The position numbers and the translations under genes are program-made. This document shows, in pieces, positions 1 through 11,200 of a stretch of 64,000 nt of DNA. Each line of letters begins with the position of its first letter. Within the stretch, counting starts at the first letter, position 1. Where the stretch lies: positions 43,973,079-44,037,078 of the forward strand of contig CM049309.1 in NCBI GenBank assembly GCA_026874595.1, in the 5' to 3' direction. The stretch comes from Sipunculus nudus. Lineage: Eukaryota; Annelida; Sipuncula; Golfingiida; Sipunculidae. The notes below the pieces were generated by a model. The model made no database searches. It was not told the DNA's origin and saw only the letters and a list, made by a program, of their open reading frames with translations.

Positions 1-837
1 CACCGTTGCCAAATCATAAAGACATCCATATATTTACACGAACGGCCTAATGAAACAGATCATTAAACATCATATAGTTCCTGTTTTATGCATTTTTCTA
101 TGGTTTACACAACTGCACTTGGGTTAATATCTGAGAAAATGTTTTAACCAAAATACTGTTTCTGAATGAAAATCACTATCTAAGGAGAGTCTGGACCGCG
201 CATGTTCATGTAAGGTGAATGATAATGATCATGGGGCGTGAGAAAAGTCCATTTAAGCCGGTCATCGCTGTACTGTAAATCAGTGTTTTCTTATGCTCAT
301 ATTTAGTGCAAATACATGGACAAAACAATTGATGACGCACAAAGGCCTGATAGCGCTTCCTTGCCTCATTAAAATATGCCATCACGTTTTCACAGATCAA
401 TTAGTATTTTTTTATGTCGAAACAATTACAAGGCGGTAACCTCGGTGGTCGCGATGAGTTACGAGGAGCCAACCGTCGTTCTCTCCGCCTTTTGCTTTTT
501 TTTCTTTGTTCAATATCGACAACAACAGGTAAAGATAATTTTATTTTCTTTGGATGAATTAGATTTTTATAAGAAAGTCTTCGATCTGGTTTGACATTAT
601 TATTACCATGATCAATGGTCGGTTTGATTTTTTTTCATATTCACTTATGCATAATTTAGTTGAGGATGCTCGCTTGAAATATCAGATGTCAACTTTGGTA
701 ATTAAACCTCGGATCAAGGATAAGTTATTTATGACTACTCAGCCGGTCAGATCTATATCTCCCAATCCACTTTCAAAAATTATTGAACTCATTTGTTATG
801 TCTCTTTTTAAAGCAAACCCGTGTCTTTAATTTGCAG
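1..837. other. Left edge, no supported exon
   Basis: Upstream exons of the DC-STAMP-like gene must lie to the left, because its first recognised exon begins inside a codon, but I could not identify one here. A short open stretch at 414-528 ends at a GTAAAG donor with a phase that would join the 838 exon. Its predicted residues do not resemble the family, and it has a stop four codons before its ATG, so I do not include it in the gene. Confidence 0.5.
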
Positions 838-1871
838 GAAGCCACCATATCGAATTGAAGATTGAAGGGAAAGGTGTCATGGGAGGCCTGATTCGATCTT
901 TATTACGCGGATTCAGCAAGAAACATCAAATTGAAAACTTAACCTCCAATAAGAGTAAGTCACGTCATCCCTCGGTAACCCCGACGTCTGTGGGTGCGCC
1001 CACACTGTCATTTTGTTCTTTTTTATCATATACGTATGTACCACAACAATTCATAATGCTGTAGCAGCGAACAATTTCTGACCAGACAGCTTATCCTGAT
1101 CATTTTCGTTCATTAATATCCAATTTGTAGACAATTTTCATTTTAGTCCTGCATGTAAGTAATGTCATCATGCGAAATTATGTTGTTTTGTTTTATGAGT
1201 TTAATCATATTAATGCGTGGCCTTTCATGGATTGTCCCATCGTTTGTTTTCTCAGCGAATCATCAAATATTGATTAAACAACATTTCATTAGATGTAAAA
1301 ATTATAATCGGTTACGAAATGGGGCTCAGTTCTAGATTTTTCTGCTCATTGCAGACATATTCTAAGAAATACAACTCTTGACATTTTTTCTTTTTTTACA
1401 TGGCAACTTACATTTCCCTATTTCTCCTTACTTGACATTATGGTTTATACACTATAGAGAAACCTTGTTTCTTTCTCCATGTGGTCCCCTTGGCGTTTTA
1501 GTTGTTTTTATATATACATGATTGTAAGCCAAGTCTTAATTACACAGTACAACTGGTTCAGTGCCTAATTAAAACTGCTGCATGCAAGGAAGTTTTGGGC
1601 TATGAGACTTTATGAGGCAAACGAATTAAACCTTATTCTTATTCTCTTAATAAGAAATTGAAAACAAAATGTTACTGGACTTTATCATTTATATATACAA
1701 GTAGTTTCTACTTTTTTTTATACCTAAACCAGTAAAAGCACGTCATCTATAGCTGTCTCGGTTTTTGAATGGTCGCAACCTACGAGTACGAATCCTGAAC
1801 CTCATCACACGTATCATTATTTTCATATATTTATAACCTTTAATAAGTTACATAAATATGGAATTTATGTG

Positions 1872-1939
<68 letters not shown>

Positions 1940-4033
1940 TGTCTAGCTTTGTTTTAAAACTTCACCCAAAGTCAGAACAGTTTTTGTTAAGCTTTTTTAG
2001 ATGAAAACTCCAAAAATTAAATTTTTCCCGAGCTACAGCCGGCTCTTGTCAAATTGTCTCCTCTTCTCTTTTTTATCTCACAGAATGCCTTCCTAACCCC
2101 AGCAAGCTTCAGGGTCATTTCATTCTTTGGATTCTGGGCGTGTACGCAGCAACGTGGGTTCTCATGTTGCTACAGGCCTACGGCCTCCGTCTCAGGCGGG
2201 TCGTCGCATCTTTCTTCTATCCAAAGGTCAGTTTTACAAGCGCACGTTCGTCAACACCACTGTACAGACAACAGTAATCACCATTCCCTTTATATATTCA
2301 TATGTATTCATGTTAGACCGGGGGTTGTATATCAACCATCCCGCTGCCTGATTTAGAAGAACATTGTTTAATTTATTAATTTTGGTGTTGTTGTTGTTCC
2401 CCGTGTGACTGAAGGTTGTTGAATCAATGAATCATCTTACAACCGAACCTGAAAACATTACTTTTAAAGGGTCCCAATCACCTATCTGACCTTTATAATC
2501 TAAAGGTAATCCCTTGGATCTTTATAAAAATAGGTCAAGTGGATATCACCGCACACAGGCTGCTTGTTTTGTCTACAACAACGTATTTATAATATGTGGG
2601 GGCCCCAAAAATAAGCAAAACACATTCAGCAAGGCAGTTATGCCAGAGCTTTGCAAATGGCGTTTTGCAACAAGTGCCCTTTCTGCCTCCGCAGTTATGC
2701 AACCTACCACCTTAGGTTACAAGTTTTTCCCGTGTATCAACAAAGCTGTGTTTACAAACACGTTGTTGATAAACAAGTTCAAACATCCCTCACGGAGGTG
2801 TTAAAAGAACTATTTATAACCAGAATTACCCTTAGATCATTAATATATACACAGATGAAGCCATAAATCATATAAATTCTTTTTCAAAAGGTAAGGGAAT
2901 AGGCCCCTTTAAGAGTTATCATTGTATATCACTCAGCCGTTTTGTAACATCACTTGTATGACTATTGAAATGTATTTTAATGCTTACTTATACTCAAGTG
3001 ACAGTACATTGCATCCGACAAAAACGTATAATTAAACCTTTGCTTTATATATTGCCGATAGTGTTTTGCACTGAAGGCTGAAACTTTGAATTTAGATAAA
3101 TATAGTTATCAACCCATTAGGTGTGAGTCACCAGATCCGCCCTTAACATAATACAATCATCGCGGCAGAATTGTTATTACATGTACATAGTCCGAAGCTG
3201 TACTCGTTTTATTGAAAATTTAGAGATGATATTATTTCTATGTTAATGTTTCATACGCTTTGCACATATATCAATAATAAAACAGTATTATAGTATATTA
3301 TATAATACAATCTTCTTTTGACGCTGTGGTTATTGTTACTATACTTACAGAGAGAAAAGGCAAGAATTCTATTCTTGTATAACGAAATGCTGAAGAAACG
3401 GAAAGGATACTTACGTCACAAACGTCATGAAATCAGGAGAAAGGTGAAAGAGCGCCGACTCTCGGTGAGACATGCTTCTTATATGGAAGATTAAAAGGGG
3501 AGGGGGGTTGATATTATAAGTTTGTATATCCTATGTATGCATATAACCGTGGAGCGAGTGGTGTAATGTGCCGAACTTGTGATCAAGCGGTCATGGGTTC
3601 TAATCCCGTAGCCTCTCACTTCTTCGCTAAGACCATTGAGCAAGGTCTCAGCTACAAGTGTGCTTATACCTACCCAGCATTACAAATGGGTGCCGGATTA
3701 ACTGCCATCTGCGTGTGGCGGGCCCTGGCGACCTAAAAACCGTGTATGGGCTCGGTAGCGTCCTCAAGGAGTTACTACTGGGAAATAAATGGTAAAGTCT
3801 CCGGAGCCAGATATTTGGAAGGGGACTTAAAACCTGCATCTTTACTTTTTTATTATTCTGTCAAACACACGACGTTGGTTAGGATCAGGTTTAAAGCAGT
3901 AGTAACTTTAGGACCTAAGAACTAGCTGTTCTCGACTTTGACCCGAGTACTTATAACATTATCCACACTACACGTACAGCAGAATATTTCTGAAGGCAAG
4001 TACAGACAATCTAATTGTGGTTTTTAGTATGAA

Positions 4034-4101
<68 letters not shown>

Positions 4102-4693
4102 TGTGCGCATATTTGAGAATACAACGACTTTATAACCGGAGTGAAGAAAATTTCAACATACATTTTGATCATTTAGGTTACTGTATATGTCGCTGTGTTC
4201 TTGTGTTCAAGGGGCGTCTTATTCACGAAAGCTTCATTTTCGTTATTATCGCAAATATGAAACCCTTGCGAAAAAGCAGCTGTCTACGGTATGTTTAGAA
4301 GATGTATCTGGAGACGTTTTATCCAAATTATTGGCATTCTGATTTTCTGATGGCCACTGTTATATAATGAATGTCTGTGAAGGCTATCCCGACTTCAGAA
4401 GGCATCCCTGAAAGCATCCCTGACATTCACATAAATCTTTCAATCGTGCCTATCGCTTTTATATCCACAATTACAATTAGATCCTCTCTATATGGCCACT
4501 CGTAAACGAGTAAATATTTTTCCCTATCTATGAAAACAAATCTGCCATCACGATACTCGGAACTGGTTGTGGTATCATTTCATATCACCAATGAACTTTA
4601 TATATACATATATATAAATATATATATATATATGTGTGTGTGTGTAATCAATACATACAGAAGTTCAATACATCACGGTACATTACTATTGTG

Positions 4694-4729
<36 letters not shown>

Positions 4730-4772
4730 GAAAACAACATATATATATATCTATATTACTATATTACTACAA

Positions 4773-4827
<55 letters not shown>

Positions 4828-6727
4828 TTTAATATATCTTCACCAGGAGAAGACAAGCCTGTTGGCTTCCATCAGAAATCAGTGGCCCGTGGCGTGCTGG
4901 TGGTTACGCTGGGTCGGCCTTGGACGGAAGCGGTGCTTGGTATGTGAAGACCCGGAGCGCAAGAACGCTTACCACTGTGTCACCCCGGGATGTAACTTCA
5001 TTTACTGTCGCGAATGCTGGATCGACTTACGGGTAAATAATAACCCTGACTACAACTAAATACTACTTCGCTTTCTGTTAAGCTGGCAACTGAAAATTTT
5101 ATGATTCTTTCCTTCTATATGTTCTTAAAGTATCTATTATTTTCCTGTTCTTTCAAATCTTTATAATCATTAATATTATTAATGTTCTTGTTATTTTTTA
5201 ATAATAATCGATATAATTATCATTTGTGGTACCAACGGTATTATATGCATGATTAGTGTAACAATTAAAAATTATTATTGTTGTAGGTTTTAGGAACCGC
5301 GCATGCCTTATGAGGTATTTAAATACGAAAACACATAAAACTGTGAAATTGCTCCTACAAGCAACTCAGTCCCCAGCCCCGCGTCCATCTTGATCTATAG
5401 CCGTGTCACAAAGAGAAATAAATCGGTGGTCTTTCCATCCACCCATGTCTTGCTTTCACTTCCCTGTGCTCTGGACAAACTGCGCAGAGTCGGACTCTTA
5501 AGAGTATAGGGGTTGTTGGAGTCAAAATCTGACCCCCACAATGCACCGGAGCTTCTAAATTCATAAGCGGCGTAGGTATAATGTAGTGAAGAGGACAATG
5601 TAGTCCGTTCAAGTGTGTTTTATAAGAATTGTTTCAAGGCAAATGCATAAACATGGATTTTTTTTATTGTAAGGACATTACAGAATAAATAATAGTTTGT
5701 AAGCATGCGCATGTGGAACGTAAACAGAATGTGTTCCTTGAAATGTAACGAATTTAGCTTTTAAAGTCTAACACTTGAGACAAGTAGTCCCGCCGTCCCA
5801 CAGTGCCAAAACAGAAGAGATTCGTTTCGAGTAGAAACAACCTTCGTTTCGAGTAGAAACGACCTCTGGTGGTGGGTTGTGCTCTGGATTGTAATTTATA
5901 TTATATATTAAATTCAGCATTGAATATATTTTATTGTGTATGTTATATATAGATGTTTGACTATATCTCCCGTGTTTTTATGGCACATTGGTCACGCGTC
6001 ATCGATGATTATGTAATAGACACATAAAATACTAGTACACTGACACACAGTCATTCCTACATCATGTCGGGAGCCTTGTCGATATCAGCGGCTCACAGAT
6101 TCCTGAAGTTAACTTGTTATCCAGGGGCGGATCCAGGATTTACGAAAAGGGGGGTCCAACCCAGAAGGACAAATGAAAACCCTAAAAAAAAAGGTCCTCA
6201 GGTCCGAAAAAGGGGGTCCAGGCGGCAAAATTTTGCCTGACGCCCTTTAAAAAAACGTTGTCACTGATGAAAAAGGGGGGTCCGAACCCCCTGGACCCCC
6301 CCCCCCCCCCGGATCCGCTTCTGTTATCTCAGCCCTGTCTGCCTGAATGGCAGATACCGTGTTATCACGTCTAGCTTAGAGTGGCCTGGCCTTGTCGCCG
6401 TATCAAGTATGCTAAACTAATCTTGCCATTCAACAAGTAGGCCTATCACAAACAATGGCTGTCGGCACGATAGATCGATTCTTCACAACCTGGTATTAGC
6501 TTTATACAGTGTTTAATAGTTTCATTGTGAGCAAAGAAACCACACTTAATTAGTGAGTGGACTTTGGTGTCAGGTCACAAATTAGCTTCCATAACAACAG
6601 AATTAATAAGAAAAATACATATCATAGCATTATGCTAATTCTAATACTGAAATAAATATTAAAAATTTGAATATTTTGATATACTTCAATATGATTTCAT
6701 TACAATTATATTTCATTTAATCTCCCA

Positions 6728-6808
<81 letters not shown>

Positions 6809-6927
6809 ATATAATATAATATAATATGATATATAATGTAATATACTTTCAGCGACATTGTTACGCCTGCAGCGGTGAGTACGATGGCAGCAGCAGTGAA
6901 AGTGAGCTGACGGACATGGACGAATAG
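838..6927 (+). CDS. DC-STAMP domain protein (DCST1/DCST2-like), last five exons
   Basis: Exons by splice sites and phase: 838-954, 2084-2226, 3351-3464, 4847-5032 and 6853-6927 (stop TAG). Together they give 210 residues of the C-terminal half. Exon 838 encodes the family's HHIELKIEGKGVMGG-type segment. Exon 2084 encodes CLPNPSK, a hydrophobic helix, then QAYGLRLRRVVASFFYPK. Exon 3351 continues with REKARILFLYNEMLKKR, all hallmarks of the DC-STAMP domain. The last two exons build a C-x2-C-x10-C-x4-C-x4-C-x2-C-x7-C-x2-C finger, the RING-like tail of DCST1/DCST2; the final Cys pair comes from the last exon. Known DCST1/2 relatives (fly sneaky, worm SPE-42/SPE-49) are multi-pass sperm membrane proteins needed for fertilisation, and human DCST1 has a reported ubiquitin-ligase role. 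A similar role here is inference. DCST1 and DCST2 cannot be told apart. Introns hold (AT)n arrays, a MITE and a SINE. Confidence 0.88.
1872..1939. repeat. (TA)n-(GA)n-G8 compound microsatellite
   Basis: About 11 TA units run into about 19 GA units and then eight G. It lies in the first recognised intron of the DC-STAMP-like gene. Confidence 0.95.
2464..2912. mobile_element. piggyBac-type MITE, copy 1
   Basis: A ~445-bp non-coding unit bounded by TTAA at 2464-2467 and 2909-2912, with imperfect short terminal inverted repeats (AGGGTCCCAATC at the left against AGGGGCCTATTC read inward from the right). TTAA target duplication is the mark of piggyBac elements. A second copy in the same orientation starts at TTAA 59467. 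The short ORFs inside are by-products; no transposase is seen. Confidence 0.7.
3551..3845 (+). mobile_element. tRNA-derived SINE in DC-STAMP-like intron
   Basis: The first ~70 bases resemble a decayed tRNA gene with a pol III B box at 3596-3606 (GGTTCTAATCC). About 220 bp of unrelated body follow, ending near a T-rich stretch. Fold and parent tRNA are uncertain. It lies just downstream of the 3351-3464 exon. Confidence 0.55.
4038..4098. repeat. (TA)n microsatellite
   Basis: About 30 uninterrupted TA units between the third and fourth recognised exons of the DC-STAMP-like gene. Confidence 0.97.
4601..4824. repeat. Clustered (TA)n/(TG)n arrays
   Basis: Several TA runs and one TG run separated by short unique sequence. 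The last array ends about 20 bases before the splice acceptor of the zinc-finger exon at 4847. Confidence 0.9.
6122..6323. mobile_element. 202-bp MITE with CAG...CTG ends
   Basis: The ends are inverted copies (CAGGGGCGGATCC at the left, CAGAAGCGGATCC read inward from the right) and a 5-bp direct repeat TTATC flanks them at 6117-6121 and 6324-6328. The interior is A- and G-run rich, and most of the right arm is a C homopolymer. CAG-starting ends resemble hAT-type MITEs, but the usual hAT duplication is 8 bp, so family is uncertain. Confidence 0.65.
6725..6830. repeat. (TC)n-(TA)n-(TAATA)n compound microsatellite
   Basis: TC units pass into TA units and then TAATA-like units. It ends about 20 bases before the last coding exon of the DC-STAMP-like gene (6853). 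Confidence 0.9.
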
Positions 6928-7154
6928 TTATTCTACCTGCCCAAAGGTGTCACTACAGTCTAATCTCTGAAAATAGGACCTCTTTGTTTCACCGTGGAAT
7001 GGTCTGCTGACAATGTCGTCAAATTTGGAATGATCCACTTCACATCCTTCCGCTCAGTGTGTGACAAGGCATGAACAACTACTACTATACATATAGTGAT
7101 GATAATTATTTATTGACAAGGCATGAACAACTACCACTGTGAAGTGATCAGAAT

Positions 7155-7160
7155 AATAAA
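7155..7160 (+). promoter_or_regulatory. Possible polyadenylation signal of the DC-STAMP-like gene
   Basis: AATAAA lies 228 bases after the TAG stop at 6925-6927. It is a plausible hexamer on the right strand, but the actual cleavage site is not evident. Confidence 0.4.
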
Positions 7161-7499
7161 GGTGTACATATATAGGTCGTTGTATTTGTATAAATCGTTC
7201 TCGCGACGATACAGACCAAATGATATGAATGCATTACTAATGAGATTTCTCATCATTTCTCAGTCGCTCTGACGTCATATCCTAACAACCACATACTGTT
7301 CACTTCTACTAGAATGACACACGTGTCTCTATCACTTAATTAGCGGGAAATACTAGATATTTCATACAATCTATATAATGCTTACTGGAATTATTTTATT
7401 AGTACGACTTGCTCTTGGGAAAATGTTTATATCGAATATCGTCAAGGCTCGGCAACTGATTACCGATAATACTAGGGTTGAATGCATGGAGCATGTTAA

Positions 7500-7655
7500 T
7501 GAAAAAGGTCCCCAGGTCAAGAAAAAAGGGTTAGGGGAGTCTTGGCCGCTAAAAATTGTCTGAAACTCTTAAGGAAAGGTTGCGGTTGAAAAAGGGGAGG
7601 ATCCGGACCACCTGGACCTAATCCCCCCCCCCAACTCCCCGGGTTCACTTCTGAG
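7500..7655. repeat. Diverged relative of the 6122-6323 MITE
   Basis: The order of landmarks is shared: AAAAAGGTCC-CAGGTC, an A-run, AAAATT-TGTCTGA/TTGCCTGA, GAAAAAGGGG, CACCTGGACC or CCCCTGGACC, a C-run, and a CTTCTG end. Ends and target duplication are no longer clear. Confidence 0.5.
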
Positions 7656-7660
7656 GTATG

Positions 7661-8275
7661 TCAAATTTAGAAATATTTTAAATATTATAGGAATTTATGG
7701 CTGAAGACCCTATATATCCTATGTCTCTGCAGATTTTGCAACTGAAATGATTTATAACATTTCCAGAAAATTCCTGTATGAAATTCTATAAATTGCGTGG
7801 GTTGTTACATCAGAAATATCCACAGGTAAGCGTTTGGTACTTCAACCTGTGTATTGTCTAATCTTACTATAGGGAGAAACTGTGGAGGGGAAGGTCTTTG
7901 GTTTTCTCTTTAAAGGTGTATCTACTCGCACATAATTCATCCTTGAAGCAGTCACACGAAACATTAAGATTTTATAACAGTAATATAGCTTATTTGTCAA
8001 TTAGAAACCGTTCTGAGTCCACGCTAGCTTAGTATAGGTCTATGAGAATCAACACTTTAAGAATCATTACATGCATGATCGTCCTTCTAGCCATCTCTGT
8101 ACCAGGGCTTTAATGTATCAACAGTATTCTTCAGAATAAAAAAAAATAAATTCTGACCTTTGCCATATCACAACCATGAAAAATAATCGATATTTACAGA
8201 TATACTGAATAATTCATGGAATTGCCTTAGTTTTTCGAAAACTTATATCCTTTACCCAGGAATATTACATATCAA
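7661..8275. other. Intergenic sequence between two convergent genes
   Basis: No ORF, RNA gene or recognisable element is seen. The plus-strand DC-STAMP-like gene and the minus-strand EF-hand gene converge here, so both 3' ends fall in or near it. Confidence 0.5.
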
Positions 8276-11200
8276 TTATATAGGTGTGCTTCTTGGTCGA
8301 GGTGTAGGGATTGGCTGCGAACGCGGACCAGGAGCTGGAGTGATAGCTCTTCTTACTGGGCTGACGTTGTGTGATGTTCCGACCCTTGACGCTGGGGTGG
8401 AGAGGACAGATTGGTCGGGGCCCGGGATCCACGGGCAGATTACAAACACTTCATCGAGCTTGTGTGGAGAATACGCGCGATACGTCCGCCGGAAGTTATC
8501 AAACATGCGCTTAGACCGGATCTCGTCGGTATATAGCATACCCCAATGCTTCCACGCAGTCCGCACATGCGCACGACGCAGTGACGTGTAGTACTGGTCA
8601 AGCACGGACGATATCTACAAAAATAATATTCATTTAGATCATGTCAGTCTAAGGTAGAATATCATCAAATCAACTGTACAGCAATTAGTCCGGTCGCCAC
8701 TGGACTCAACCTTGTTTTATGGTCTTAAGTTTTTTTCTTTGTGGATTTTGTTTGCCCACATATCAGGTGTAAAAAATATGTTGGTTGGCTCTCTGTCAAC
8801 CTTGGGCAATTTTCGCTAATTAGCATAAAACAAAATGGCCGCCAAAATAATGCGATAATAGCAAAAATGCCATAATTACCTTTACATTTGACATAGAGGG
8901 TCATCCAATACATGATTTCTGGGGTATAACGACCCAAAGAAATCATTTTTGGTATTGTTTTAGTCATAATGACCACCATTTTTAATGTAGCTGTTCTCTC
9001 TTAAAAAAACTGTAAATATACTGAACACATGATTTTGTTTGTACGTATGTTCCAAAGCATTCTGCAGATCGAGTGTAATAAATTTAACTAATTAAACACT
9101 CAAGTATAGATGAAGATGAGATGATGAAACGTTCTGGAAAACAGGTGTTAAACATTATAAAAATAATATGCCTTTTTTGTTACCTATGTATGACCTTCAT
9201 AATGAAACAATAAGAGCGAAACTGCCGTTATCCACAGTTTTTATTCCCCCTTGTGTCACGTTTAGGCCCGATATTTACAAATTATACGATATTTTTCTTA
9301 GTTGGAGGGGGATTATGTGAGCATAATGTGGGTCCATTTAAATCAAAATGGCACCTTTACGGAAATTCATCTTTATTCGTGGCAAAATAGTAACAATTGT
9401 GTGTGTTTGCATATAACATTAAAGGTACTTGCATAATAAAAGTTATGTAATTTTTTGTAGAGTGTATTATGAAGGGTGTACATACGAACGGACAAAGCTG
9501 TCACATGCATGGAAAACTAACTGATCTTTCAAAAATATATATATGGTTATAGCGGGATCGAAAAGCATTACAGACAGCTAAGTCATACTTGAAGCCCCCC
9601 CCCCCCCCTTTCTCCATGACATTCATGCAGTCTTTATATATTTTGTCATAGGTTATCTAACTTTGGACTTCCATATGTGGCAGCTTACATTCACAGACTT
9701 AAGATGTATATATGTGTGCTCTATCAATATCAGCATCTTCATCTTATTTTAGTAGCCGATGTATGGCCTTCATAATGAAACGATAAAATCGAAAATTCCG
9801 TTATCCATACATTTTGTTTTTATTTTCCTCCTTATGTCACGACGAGGCCCGATATTTACAACTTAAGCGAGAATTTATTTAGTTTTAGGGGGATTAAATT
9901 AACATAATTTGGGTCAAATTAAATTAAAAAAGGCACCTTTTTCGGAAATTCATCTTTGTTGGCAAATGTAACAGTTGTATATATGTGTTTGCATATACTA
10001 TGTCAAGTCATATCACATATATTGCAACATTCTCAATTATGCTGCTGCGGGCTTCCATCAGCATCATATAGCCACCAGCATCATATTGATATGGAGTATT
10101 TGTCTGCTATGTGATCGCCAACTACGTTGACTTGTCTGTGCTAGCTGAACTCCTTCCTCCACTTTCTGTAGCTAAACCAGGAAAGACTATTACTTTAGAT
10201 TTAATACTAAAATCAACAGCTTTTTAGAGGAAGGTGACCCAAATGAGCAAAAAATTAATCGGATTTTTTTTAAATGGTATTATAGAAACGTGCAGTTTTA
10301 GTCTATACCAACATATGACAACTGATGTGAATGAACACACGCTTTTGACGTCATTTCTGTTTTCAATTGCTTCAGGAATAAATGAAACCTTTAGCGCCAA
10401 AATTCACATTATATATAACAAGGATGACAATGCGTAAGAGTTTTATTAAATGCCCCGCCCCCGAAAAGTTTTGCCGTCGATGAAATGCATCATAATAAGG
10501 TAATAAAAAGTCTTTCTTAAACTTTGAACTTAAAAAATGCATGAGCGCAAATCGGAAACATATAGATGTAATCTCATGTATGCACACAGAAAACACGAAG
10601 GTTAAATGCAATGAATCGTATAATATTAAGCTGGCGCATATTATAGAAACTCGTTACATAATTAGTAATGTCAAATTTGGATCTGTGAGATAATATCGCA
10701 AATTAAGGGATTCATACTTGTATCCAAGAAACTTGCAAATGCAGACAGTAAAATCATTTGCCGCGAACAGCCTATGGCTAAAATATCGCTACTTAATTAC
10801 TCATTTACATTAAATAATCCATCAATGAATGAACCAGCATGATTAAGCTACACTTCCCAAGAAAATAAAAAAGATGATGACCTGGGACTGTAGTAGGTAC
10901 CTTTATATATAAATGGTCTTATGGGGGAGGGGCTCTAATCACAAGGAATAATTGGCTACTGGTTGGGACACGGTTATCGAGAATATCTCAGTTAAGCTCA
11001 TGTTTCGTTTAGGTCAACTATGTAGATCAACGTACACCCAAGGCTGTGGGTGACATGCATAAGGAAAGAAAAAAATTATTATGGAAATTCATCATACACA
11101 TTCTTTTCCTTGACATTTTATGAGAATTAAAATGTATTTTCACCTTATTGAATAATGTCGCGAAACTCATATATCAGCTATACAATCTTAAATATGTATG

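Noticed and set aside
414-528. Possible upstream exon of the DC-STAMP-like gene
   Set aside because: The donor phase fits the 838 exon, but the encoded Arg/Leu-rich residues do not resemble the family and the acceptor is weak. The frame is closed four codons before the ATG.
608-811. 67-codon ORF containing FDFFSYSL and EDARLKYQ
   Set aside because: Slight resemblance to the FDN...R part of DC-STAMP proteins, but no acceptor precedes it and the following residues do not match.
4017-4298. ORFs reading IYIYIY
   Set aside because: Translation of (TA)n microsatellites; the same applies to those at 4530-4947, 17300-17545, 18063-18263 and 45967-46179.
8286-8591. 101-codon plus-strand ORF
   Set aside because: Antisense shadow of the last exon of the EF-hand gene, which has matching splice phase and length.
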